In this document: positions 22,401-32,600 of the stretch, in pieces | Layout of the letters: each line of letters starts with the position of its first letter | Numbering within the stretch: position 1 is the first letter of the stretch | Source: Telmatactis stephensoni | Lineage: Eukaryota; Cnidaria; Anthozoa; Actiniaria; Isophelliidae | Direction of reading: 5' to 3' | NCBI GenBank assembly: GCA_029948255.1 | Contig: JALIZF010001443.1 | Location: 186,001 to 250,000 of the forward strand | Length of the DNA stretch: 64,000 nt | Notes under the pieces: generated by a model | What the model was told of the DNA's origin: nothing | Databases searched by the model: none | The model's input: only the letters and a program-made list of their open reading frames with translations | Position numbers and translations under genes: made by a program

Positions 22401-25294
22401 TATAATGTGATTAAATATAATGTAGAAGGGTTTTCATAATGATAATAATAATAATTGCTGCAAGCGAAGCGAGTAGCCTCCTATTCGGAACACAGTGTAA
22501 TCTGTGGATGTCACTAGACGAACATGCGATACATACGATCAGCGGTTCAAGTCCATACCGTATCGAGAGTCGATTCAAGGATGTCACTAGACGAACACGC
22601 GATACATACGATCAGCGATTCACATCTTTTCCTAAATAAACTAGCTTTTTAAAATCAGTTAGTTTTATAATCACATTGCCAATGTTAGCCGTTTGTGATT
22701 GTTTGAAAATTGCTTTACTCAGAGTGCTAAATATTTTGAACTGTGTGTGTCCGACACTGATCCTGAAGAATTATGTTTTGTAATTCAATATTGAAGGTGA
22801 ACTAGCAGTATTCGTCACACAACGCACAGGAGATAGACAAGAAACATTTGATATATCAGAGAAAGCGGTGTACTTTCGTGAGTTTTAGGGGAACAGTTCT
22901 GCTAACGTGGATATACCACTAGCTGTTTTCTGCTCACAGCACTTCACTTTCTATTAGAAATAGCTAGTAATAACTCTTTATTTATTGAGGATATTACAAG
23001 ACAGTAAAGCTATCTTTTTTCCAACTTGGTCCTCTTAAAGCTAATCTAATTAACAATACAATGATCCTTAAAAATACTTATATGACGCTAATCTAAGGTA
23101 TATAACTACATTTGAAGGTGAATGTGGTATTTTAAAGATATATAATTATAACGTAAAAATGTATCTTAATTCTCTTGGAATGGGGTTCAATACATTATGA
23201 AGTGAGTATATGATACTCTATGATACAATTATACGAATAATTATGAATAATTATTATTAATTCAATGAGGATTAGGCAAATGCCTTAAATGGCAAATTGA
23301 CCAAGTTCACAGAAGGATTAGTTGTGTGTGAGGTTAAACTTGTGCGGGGAAGGTATCTAGGGTGCATTTGATGGACTGAAATCCAGAATGACATGGAGTA
23401 GCAACCATAAATTGCTGCAGAGGTAATTTTCATCTGTAAAATGAAAAGACTCCTTGTTTTGTTTTGTTAAAAGTACAAGAAGCAAATTTTTATTTTTAAT
23501 TTGCTGGAATAGGCAATTTGAAGTGAGTATTTGGTGTGGTGGATTTGTGCTCAGAAGAGGGCCAATCAAATTTACCCTAACTGTTGTTAGTCAGTCTTAG
23601 GGGAGCCAAGAGTTCATTGGACTCATTGAGGTAGAGGGGAATTTCTTTTCTTTTGAATATCTTTTTCAAGCCTCCCACAAAAGATGAGGAACAACAGAAT
23701 GGTTTGTTAATCTTTCTATTGTCTTTATAGACTGTGCAGAAGCGTGGTGCAGCTATAATCAGTGCTCGTAAGCTGTCCAGTGCTATGTCTGCAGCGAAGG
23801 CTATCTGTGACCATATGAGGGATTGGTGGTTTGGTACCTGTGAGGTATGTCATCTGTCTTTGTACTATCACATTTTATAAAGATCATTGCCAAACTCATT
23901 AATAATTCATTAGAAAACACAATGGAAATCACTACCGTAATGTAGATCTTTATATCAGATAACTTTAACTTGGATTTTCTAAGCCAAAAATAGTCAAACT
24001 TGGAAAATTCTGGTCAAATATGATAATTGACAACTAGACATTTCATAAGTAATATAAAGAACTCAAGAGTGTGTTATATCAGGTCTAAAGATCCTCGCCT
24101 TCAGCTTGGATCTTTATCCACTGATATAACACTCTCTTGTTCTTCATACATTACATATAATGATATTGTAAAGTTTCAACCAGTAATCAAAGTTGTGCTT
24201 TCACTAGCCACTTAAGCATTAAATCTGATTTAATCCTGGTTTACACTAGAATGACACAAACAGACACAAGCATTTACAGATGTAGTATTACATACGTATC
24301 CAAAAAGTCAAGCCACATACCGAGTCTGTGTATGTTGCTCACATTTCAGCCTGGTTTTCATTGTCAGCATAAGCATAAGCAACATGTACAAATTCAGTAA
24401 GGTAAGGTACCTGCTCATTTAGCAGTGCCTGTTTTTCCTCACACCTATTGCGATAAATGCATTACCAAGAGACATGGACAATAATACTAAGAGAGCAACA
24501 CTCACGGATTCATGTCTGTGTGATGTGCTTCATGCTTAAAGTTATTTTTAGTAACAGGAAGCTGATGCCATTTTGTAATAATGAAATTTGATTTTTACAT
24601 GCACGCAGATACGAACTGTTTCTCTTCTGGCTATCAAATTTCATTGTTTGCGCACGTGATGGCGTCAGCTTCCTGTTACTAAAGATAACCTTAAGCACCA
24701 AGTACATCTTGCATACATCAATGCCAGTTTAGCTCTCTTAGTATTATGGTCTCTTGTGTAGTACCGAGTCTTCATATGTTGCTATGTTAATGTTGTTAGT
24801 GAAAACTAGGCTCTATACTTGAGTCAATAGGGCTAACCGGACTTAAGCATTGAGTATCTCATAGGTATAAACACAATGACATGGATTGCTAGTAAAAGAC
24901 TGTATTTATCCCGGGGGGGGGGGGACTCCTATATCTACCCCTAAAAGGTACCAATTCAAAAACAATAATAAAGAATTAAAGTAATGAAACACTTTGTTAT
25001 CGATGTGATTTGAAGATCCCCCGGGGTATTTATGAGTGTGTCACTAGTACAAACCAGGCTAATGGATATATTTTCTCATAGAACGAATGGGTTTCCATGG
25101 GTGTGGTCTCTGATGGCTCATATGGCATCCCTGAAGGCATAGTGTACTCATTCCCTGTCAAGATTGATAGTAATAAAGAGTGGACAATCGTCCAGGGGTT
25201 GTCCATCTCTGACTTCTCAAGGGAGAAAATGGATGCTACTGCCAAAGAACTTCTTCAAGAACGGGAAGCTGTTGCAAGTTTCTTGGAAGGGTGA
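15179..25294 (+). CDS. MDH1: Cytosolic malate dehydrogenase, eight exons
   Basis: Exons: 15179-15181, 17552-17653, 17823-17919, 18213-18388, 21509-21631, 22206-22370, 23731-23844, 25082-25294, all with GT-AG borders. They join into one 330-residue frame, near the usual 333-334 of animal MDH1. It interconverts malate and oxaloacetate with NAD in the cytosol, part of the malate-aspartate shuttle. Visible sites: nucleotide loop GAAGQIA (12-18), D43 for the NAD ribose, substrate arginines R93 and R99 in [22 protein letters not shown] (131-137), D160 and R163 in TRLDQNR, and catalytic H188 in [11 protein letters not shown]. There is no targeting peptide. The first exon encodes only the ATG. The introns carry MITEs and SINEs but no break in the frame. 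Confidence 0.97.
15576..15632 (+). other. Candidate alternative first exon of MDH1
   Basis: ATG at 15576 opens 19 codons ([19 protein letters not shown]) that end in phase 0 at a consensus donor GAG|GTAAGA. Splicing to 17552 would add a basic extension in frame. This may be coincidence; no promoter is evident. Confidence 0.25.
15717..16288. repeat. MITE-like element with C-rich inverted ends
   Basis: About 570 bp in MDH1 intron 1. The left end is ATGCACCAGTCAATGTAAAC then a CCCCGCCCCACCCC block; the right end is the inverse, finishing GACTGGTGCAT. Confidence 0.7.
16862..17153. repeat. MITE with ATACACTTATTTC ends
   Basis: The arms include ATACACTTATTTC / GAAATAAGTGTAT and GTATTCAAATCAG / CTGATTTGAATACA, with CATGCTAGTTTTGATGCTGG opposite its inverse. 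A partial relative is at 33925-34126 in the minus-strand kinase gene. Confidence 0.7.
18524..18690 (-). repeat. tRNA-derived SINE (family 1)
   Basis: On the minus strand a tRNA-like head has an A-box-like GGTTGGCTGAGTGGTGAGAG and a B box GGTTCGAGTCC, followed by a body with AATTGAGTTTGTTTGATGTG and GGGTTCTCTGG. Relatives are at 21000, 53759 and 55786. The adjacent 18447-18492 is (AAAT/AAAC)n. Confidence 0.75.
18876..18971. repeat. Hairpin MITE (TATAAAGAAC ends)
   Basis: TATAAAGAACGGGAG pairs with the distal GTTCTTTATA, and GTTTTATCGG with CCGATAAAAC; GGATCTTTAT lies at the centre. A diverged copy with the same centre is at 24052-24148. Confidence 0.6.
19250..19512 (-). repeat. tRNA-derived SINE (family 2)
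   Basis: Minus strand. The head CCCGGTTGGCTCAGTTGGTT (A box) and GGGGTTCAATCCCCG (perfect T-arm with B box) is followed by a ~160-bp tRNA-unrelated body. The head looks tRNA-like but is fused to that body, so it is a SINE rather than a tRNA gene. Confidence 0.75.
19645..19787. repeat. MITE with GGGCCCGGTTGTAC ends
   Basis: 143 bp. The left end CAGGGCCCGGTTGTACAAAG is opposed by CATACAACCGGCCCCAG. The interior repeats GGATAAA/TTATCCACTG. Confidence 0.7.
19941..20960. repeat. 1-kb inverted-terminal element in MDH1 intron 4
   Basis: The left end GTGGCTACAGCCTTG is matched by the right end CAAGGCTGTAGCCAC. A (GTAA)n run is at 19986-20009. No ORF of note. Confidence 0.5.
21000..21150 (+). repeat. 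tRNA-derived SINE (family 1, diverged)
   Basis: The head GGTGGCCAAGCAGTGAGAGC has a weak B box. The body keeps TGACTTGAGTTTGTTAGTTC, GGGCTTTTCTCTGGGTCTTC and CCTCAGTAAAAATAAACTAG, aligned with the copy at 55786. Confidence 0.6.
21320..21461. repeat. MITE just upstream of MDH1 exon 5
   Basis: The ends ATAGAGGGATTTCACGGCAG and CTGCCATGAAATCCCTCTAT are inverted partners, with CCATGTTTGTGG / CCACAAACATGG inside. Confidence 0.7.
22506..22625. repeat. Tandem duplication, 73-bp period
   Basis: The unit starting GGATGTCACTAGACGAACA occurs at 22506 and 22579 in MDH1 intron 6; the second copy is partial. Confidence 0.7.
24052..24148. repeat. Hairpin MITE, relative of 18876-18971
   Basis: TATAAAGAACTCAAGAGTGT and GTTATATCAG pair with CTGATATAAC, ACTCTCTTG and GTTCTT. 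It lies in MDH1 intron 7. Confidence 0.6.
24465..24756. repeat. MITE with CAAGAGAC...GTCTCTTG ends
   Basis: The ends CCAAGAGACATGGAC...ACTAAGAGAGC pair with GCTCTCTTAGTATTATGGTC and TCTTG. The inner pair TAGTAACAGGAAGCTGA / TCAGCTTCCTGTTACTA is nearly perfect. Relatives are at about 12500 (one end) and 56355-56655. Confidence 0.75.
24909..25026. repeat. Short CCCGGGGG-ended element
   Basis: It starts CCCGGGGGGG...ACTCCTATAT with TAAAAGGTACC inside and ends GATCCCCCGGGG. This is a small member of the family at 41688-42112 and 55508-56165, and it lies 56 bp before MDH1 exon 8. Confidence 0.5.
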
Positions 25295-25330
25295 CTGGTT
25301 GTAAGGGGTAAACTATGACCGACTGGAATA

Positions 25331-25410
25331 CTTGCGTGACTGATTGGACTAAGCAGTTCAATTAGTCACGCAAGAACACTTGCGTGACTAATTGGACTGC
25401 TTACGTGACT
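25331..25410 (+). promoter_or_regulatory. Hairpin in the MDH1 3' untranslated region
   Basis: CTTGCGTGACTGATTGGACT at 25331 pairs with the stretch ending in AGTCACGCAAG at 25374. A third copy of the arm (CTTGCGTGACTAATTGGACT) follows at 25379. It lies 37 nt after the stop and before the poly(A) signal, so it would be in the mRNA. Confidence 0.55.
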
Positions 25411-25570
25411 ACCATGTGATTCATCTCTTTGATAATGTAACTTAACTTAGGTAAAAAACGTGAAGAATTTTTGAATGAGATAAGTAGCGCTAGCATAGCT
25501 AGAGTTTCTAAAATAATTATAAGTCTGATTTATTCTTAAACTATAAAAAATGGGAAGTCTGAATGTTCAA

Positions 25571-25576
25571 AATAAA
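25571..25576 (+). promoter_or_regulatory. Poly(A) signal of MDH1
   Basis: AATAAA 277 nt after the MDH1 stop codon. It is the first canonical signal downstream. Confidence 0.6.
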
Positions 25577-26294
25577 ATGACAAAGAAAACTTGTGTGTTT
25601 TTATTTTCGTAAGCATCAAAGAGTCGTTTATATAAAAAAAATCCAGAACTAAATCTCATTGACCGGTCACTAAGTTTATCTTACTGGTATAGACTGCTTC
25701 TACATGGCAGCTACTTCTAAAACTGCTCCTAAAAGGATTCTACCGCTAAACTACTGCTTTAAGTCCTGCGAAGAGGATTGACAGTTCAGTTTGTAACAAA
25801 CTTGGCAAAGAATTTTGATGAAATGAAACTGATTTTGCTTTCTAGTACAACCTGCCCTATGGTTATATTGTTATCCAGGCGCGTCAACATTACATTCATC
25901 TGTAGATCTTGATCAAGACTGAATGACTTTCAAAACAAGTAGCCCATATCCGCATTTTGTTGAGTTTTCCATTCTCTAAATAGATCAGCCCCAGCAAGGG
26001 TGCAAGCGAAATACTGATACGACCGAGTTTTTTCAATAAAATACAAATGTAGCTTAACATTTCATAAAAACCTTTCCACATAACTAAAATTGTCTTGAAA
26101 ATGAAACTATATCAGTAAATTTACGTATTTATGATCCTTGTTATGGGGCAAAAAAATACTATATACCTCAATAAGGAATATCACACCTAGCGTCGTTCTT
26201 ACTCTAGACATGAGTTCTTGATCATGAATGTGTGCAGGTTTGCTGTTCATATTCTCAGTTTGATATCTCTCTTTTTACATGTCATGCCTTGGTA
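25577..26294. other. Intergenic interval, MDH1 to kinase gene
   Basis: About 0.7 kb of AT-rich sequence between convergent genes. No gene recognised. Confidence 0.5.
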
Positions 26295-26453
26295 TGGGCG
26301 GATCCAGGATTATCTTCAGGGGGTGCACCGTCTTCAGCAGGGGGTGCATCATCATATAAATTGGAAACTGCCGAGGGGATATTTTTGAAAAATATCGAGG
26401 AAAAAGATGGTGTTTGCGCACCCCCTGCTAGCCCTCCCCTAAATCCGCCCCTA
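26295..26453. repeat. MITE with GGGCGGATC ends
   Basis: The left end GGGCGGATCCAGGATTATCT and the right end CCCTCCCCTAAATCCGCCCC are inverted partners, and the inside repeats GGGGGTGCA. A clear relative is at 51898-52079 in the plus-strand kinase gene. Confidence 0.75.
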
Positions 26454-26498
26454 CTTGGGACTCCTATGATCGTCATTTAACCATCATCACCATCATCA

Positions 26499-26504
26499 TT
26501 TATT
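26499..26504 (-). promoter_or_regulatory. Poly(A) signal of the minus-strand kinase gene
   Basis: AATAAA on the minus strand, 135 nt after the stop at 26641-26639. Confidence 0.55.
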
Positions 26505-26638
26505 AGTCAAGTTCTTCAAAAGGTTGCGTTTTAGTTATCTTGCAGGAGTACAGTCAACATATATCGATATATCACGGCACTGAAGCTCAGAGTCGTTGAG
26601 GTGAAGCAATCATAATTTACCAGACGACATATCCGCAC

Positions 26639-29600
26639 TTAAATCTTTGGTAGTCTACTTGTGGAGATTTCATCATCGGCACTTTCAAACGAAGGCACCG
26701 AATAATAGTCTTTGTTGCTGTTAAAGATACTGAAGTCCAAATAAGGGTGATCCTCTTGTAGGAGCTCCTCGAATTGTTTGACAATAGAAGTGAAGGTTGG
26801 TCGATCGCATGGGTTTGCTTCCCAACATTTCCTCATGATTTCATACCTGTGGAATTACCAAGAAATTTGATTAAAACATACTGGGCGTGTACCTTTTTAG
26901 CGTGCATGAGACTACGATATATCTATTTATACAGCATGAAAAATGGTTCCATTAGTATTCTACCGTAAAAGTATTCTCAAGGCCCCGACAAACGACGCAA
27001 CGTCCTTTCACGATGTAACACGATGCAATCCTGCAACGGCGCGCAACAATGTTTTGCAAGGTGTGACGATGCATTCCTGCAACTGCGCGCAATAGTGTAA
27101 CACGATGCAATCCTGAAACGTGCGCAACAATGTCTTGCATGGGAGGTGTAACGCGACGCAATCCTGCAACGAGCGAAACAATATTTTGGAAAAAGGTGAA
27201 ACACGATGCAATCCTGCAACTGAGCGCAACAATGTAACACGATGCAATTTTACAGCATTGTGCATGCACAACGATGTTTTGGCTGTCAGATGATGCAACG
27301 TTTCATGAAATGTTGCGCACAACTTGCTTGAGAACGGATTCAAGCCCCATGTTAACGAAGGTTAATGGATGAATGAAGAAATCAAATGAAGGCAAATCTG
27401 CAGTCACTTTTCTTCGCAAAAAGAAGTTGTTGCGCGTAAAGGTGAAGAACGTGGAAATCGATTCTACACAGTGGTATCTCTATTAAGCGAACACCTTCTG
27501 GACTTTACATAACATTACACGCAGTTGCAGAGGTAGACACATTTCCACAGGGGTAGTAATTCTCGTTGTGTACAACTTTCAACAAAAGTTACATTGTCTC
27601 ATCTTTGGAACTTACACTTCACCAGAACACATGTCAGGCTTTTCCATCCGATAGCCATTTCGTAATTCTTGTAAAAGATCTCTTAATGACATTGAAGGAT
27701 ATGGGGCTCCGCCTAAGACATGCAGATATTTGAATTAGGTTTACAATGTACATTTATCACCAAAAAAATAGAATATTTAGTAGAGCAGAGTTGATTAGAG
27801 TCGAGTGCTTACCTAAAGTCGATATTTCCCATAGAAGAATGCCATAAGACCATCTAATAAAAAATTAAACATTGTTAATGATATAATATATCTTCAAACG
27901 GACGCCCTCAGCATTTATTCATAATTGCCGGACTGCTTTCATAAGTCGTGCCCTTCGATGAGTTGTCCTTCCCTCCTCGACCGAAGAAGCATCCGATACC
28001 AGAGCATAACATGAATCTCAAACTGTGATCTCTCAAAATACTCACACATCACTCTCAGTAGTGAACACTTGGTCATAAATAGCCTCTGGTGACATCCATT
28101 TGATTGGTAGTCTCCGCCGTACATCAGCATGGTACACTTTTTCCCCGTATAAGTCACGTGTCAGCCCAAAATCTGAAATTTTGACTTGTTTGTTATCGGC
28201 CACTAAAACATTACGAGCTGCCAAATCACGATGAACGAAGCCTTTATTGGCCAGGTATTCCTTCAATTTGAAATAGAATTTGTAAGTGGCTTAAACAATT
28301 AAAAAGAAAAGAAAAGAAAAATAAGAGAAAAGAAAAAGATAGGAAAAAGGAATTAGGAAGAAGAACGAGACGAGTCCAAGATCACTTAGCCTGCCTACAT
28401 GCAGCCCCTCCCCTTTTCCCCTCCTCCTCGCCCTCCCCCTCCCCTCCCCTTCCCCCTCCACAGGAGAGCCTGTAGACAGGCTAAAGATTAATATTCTTCA
28501 AAAAGTCTGCTCACCATTCCATTTGCTATCTGATGGGAAAACGATAATAGATTGTCCGGAGTCAAAGTGTCTTCCATCTCTAGTGACTGCGATATACTCC
28601 CCTCAGAAGACAAGATCGCAACTTCAGATTTGCTTGCGTTCTGCAGAGTGAAGTTATAAAAGTAAATTAAGCGTTTTTAGAAAATGGAAGAAGATTAAAC
28701 AAGAAGGTGATGCATTGCCTACCTTGTTCTCCAGTTCAGTGTTATTGGTCGTAAAAGATTTCCTTTCAAGGTAAACTGGTGCGACTTCTTTTCCAACGAT
28801 TTCACTGATCTGTCATTAGAGTAAATTTCGCATGACTGTGAAAACGGTCACGGTACGGTTACGCGGGGAGGAATTTCGAATGTTTTTATAGACGACACAG
28901 CACTGACACGGTTACGGCACGGCGCGGTCCGTTTCACACATACGAAATCTGCTCTAGTTTAGAAACAGCACTTAGAAAGTATTCTTGGGTTGCATGTGAC
29001 GTCACGGCAGCCATCTTGGATGAACTTCAACAAAAGATTTCTCATTAACGTCACTTGTTTGTTCATCCAACATGGCTACCGCTCTATTGTCTTCTGAATT
29101 CCCAAAGGAATGGATGAAACCCAGCAATACAGAAACATACGACACTGAGCTTTTCCTGGAGTATTTTCTGTATGGCTGCGCGCAACCGAGTTGCACCGTG
29201 TGTCACTCCAGTTGCAGAAGTAGCTTCGAGTTCTACCTCTGCACATTTTTCAGCAACATTGCGCACAGCTTGGTTGCACACAAGGTGCAACTGGTGTTGT
29301 GCACAAAGTTGTAAGAATAGTTGCATCGTGTGTTTCGAGCCTTTGTTGTAGGAGGACACTTTGGATAGTGCATTTCTTCCCGCGTGCTCAAAACCATGCA
29401 TTATATATATATGAGGAATGTGCACATAAAAGGGATTCTAAAGGATTCTGTGTGTATCCAATAGCAAACGACTGCAAGCTATACTAGCACCAATCTAGAA
29501 CAAAAGGATCTTAGTAAAGAAGAGCCTTTTTATGTGCTCAGACCTCATGTTATGTTGTAGAGACAGAGTGTTAAGGTTGCGCACTGTTTTCCAATGGCGC

Positions 29601-32600
29601 TTTGACCTTTAAGGGACTTTTTTCTCGGTATTTTCTGCATTTATTCAGTATACAAAATGTTGCGAGATCATGACTTACAGAAGCATAATATATCATTGTT
29701 ATGTTGTAGAGACAGAGTGTAAAGGTTGCGCACTGTTTTCCAATGGCGCTTTGACCTTAAAGGGACTTTTTTCTCGGTATTTTCTGCATTTATTCAGTGT
29801 ACAAAATGTTGCGAGATCATGACTTACAGAAGCATAATATATCATTGTTATGTTGTAGAGACAGAGTGTAAAGGTTGCGCACTGTTTTCCAATGGCGCTT
29901 TGACCTTTAAGGGACTTTTTTCTCGGTATTTTCTGCATTTATTCAGTGTACAAAATGTTGCGAGATCATGACTTACAGAAGCATAATACATCATGAGGAA
30001 TGTGCACATAAAAGTGATTCTAAAGGATTCTGTGTGTATCCAATAGCAAACGACTGCAAACTATACTAGAACCAATCTAGAACAAAAGGATCTTAGTAAA
30101 GAAGAGCCTTTTTATGTGCTCAGACCTCATATACCTATTTCAAAAAAGGTTGTCCTTGGTTTTGCTGCATACTGAATATTGCATAGTGCATACCATGAAC
30201 AAAGTGTAATTGGCAAACAAGAGTCAATATGAGTACACATAATGTCTCTCTATAGCCTTTCAGGTTGGAACAAAGTAGACAGTTTTCATTTTGAATATAT
30301 TTTAGTCATGAAAAATCATGAAAATTATATATTCACAATACATTTTGGTCTTGGTATTCACTATGCAATATGCAGTATGCAACAAATCAAAGGACAACTA
30401 CCTATTTTGAAATTAGGTATATATGGTGATTACATTTGATGCATATGTAATAATGTGTACCTTGTGTCTGTGTGTTCTCAGGTATTTCAGTAGATCTCCT
30501 TTAGGCAGGTACTCCACAACCAAGAAGTAGGGTTCACTTGTTGTATTGCAGTACAAAAAGTTGACAACATTTTGATGATGGCCAAGCTTTTTCATCATTT
30601 TGATTTCCTTTAAAAAGTCAGACTTTTGGACTTCATCTACTGACTCTAAATTGAAAGAAAAATTGAATGAAATATTGTTTTTAATTCCTCCGTTTCATTA
30701 AAAAAACCGCAGTAAAACGTCTGCGCGTGCGCCCGTTACGTTAGACACTTGCGGGTTTTAGACAGTTAACGCGCACGCACCGCGTCTTGACACTGCATGC
30801 ATCCTCGTTCCAGGCCCTTCTAAAAAATCGATTTTTCGGTTGTAAAGCTAAGAAGGCCCTGGGAACGAGAATGTACTGCATGCAACTGTGGCAGACATAG
30901 AACCCGATTCTTACGAAGCTGTTGCACAAGTGTGGTTTTCTAAAGTAGTTGCTGTGGATGGAGGATAAAACTTGAAGTAAATCATTGATCATTAAAATGT
31001 ATTTGCTTACCATGTAATGTTTTTAAGGCAACCAATTCCTGTTTTCTGTTTTTTCTAATCATTTGAGGCGTCCCTATCAGCCTTGCCATTACAATGGTTT
31101 CCTCTTTCAGTGGAGTCGTCTTTAGAATTGCCTTGAACACTCGACCAAAAGCTCCATGTGCTACTTCTTCTAAGAAGGTTACATTATTTGAATCAACCTC
31201 CCATTCATCAGTTTCGACGATTCTAAGCTCTTCAGCACCTTTGTATTCCACTCTACAATAAATTTGACCTCAGTTAAATTTGACTGCTGTTGAAATTTCT
31301 TTATAGTCATGAGGACGATTATTGGCGATTGGAGGAGCATTGTTCGTTATCAAGCAAATGTCTTAGAAAGGCTCATTTACATACTGTGAACTCTAAAACG
31401 GACACCATCGGGACCTCCATAAACTACCGATCCTATAAAAGTGTCCGTTCTGATAGGAGAAAATGTCGATCTACTAGCTGGTCACGAGCTTACTGATTGA
31501 GTACTATTTGCATGGAGTTTGGTAGTCTGCGTAGTGGCCCTACGGGGGAGGGGAGGGGGAGGGGGGAGAGGAGGGAGGAAGACCCTGCAATGAACCGCGT
31601 TCGTAAGAGAACGAGAGCGAAGAATTCGAAAAGATATGGGTATTCGTTGCAGGTCCTTCTTCACTCCATTTCTCCCCCTCCCCTTCCCTTCCTCTTTCCC
31701 TTTCTCCTTAGGGGTGCTACGTAGGCTAGTAATCTGGCCTTGCTTTTTATAACAATGTACTTACTTGTATTTATCATCCTGTGAGTCTTGAAGTCTTTTC
31801 TTTCGTCTTCTCAGACAGAATAGAATGATAAAGATCAGTAGTATCAAAGCGATTGATAGGCCCACAGTGATACCAATAATCTCTCCCAGAGAGAATTGAG
31901 ATGCTTAAAAAATAAGATAAAAACAGACACCGTAAGTTGACTTTAGCACCTTTTCCATAAATTCTTTTTGAAACAAGAAAATAGGAATGAATTATGAGTT
32001 ATGTAATTAACTACAGTTATGATGACCGCTACCCGTGAGGGGTGGGGGGGGGGGAGAAGTTTCGTTTAAAAACGGTTGGGTATGTGCAATTGCGCGGATC
32101 TGACCGGAGAGCAGAAATACCCCGAAAATTCGGTCCCGCAAACCTGAAAAATCTATTTTTTTAACGAATCCTATATATGGGAAAGGGCATTTTAAAGGCT
32201 ATTTTGTTTGCCTTCCATCGGAAAATTCCTATATTTTTACTCCAAAACCGGTTTTTACAACTTTGCAAGCCTGAAAACTGGATGCTGTCGTAATACACAT
32301 CCATAGTAGCAAAATATTAGTAGTAGCATCCGGGGACCGCTGCTGTGCTTTATGCATGTTTATAAAATACTTTAGATACAACGCGCGCGCTGATTGGCTG
32401 GCTACCATGTTTATATCAGAGGACAGAGACATGGCTCACTCAAAAAACGTCGAAAATATTTTATAAAAGCAATATAAAACGTTCGCTTATGTCTCTGTTC
32501 TGTGATATAAACCCTCTGGAAGATGTAGAGCACTCGAAAAGCAAGAGAAACACTCGGCTACGCCTCGTGTTCCTAAGCTTGCTTTTCGAGTGCTCTACAT

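Noticed and set aside
27008..27343. Overlapping cysteine/histidine-rich ORFs
   Set aside because: Three frames are open through the same GATGCAATCCTGCAAC tandem repeat, so none is convincing.
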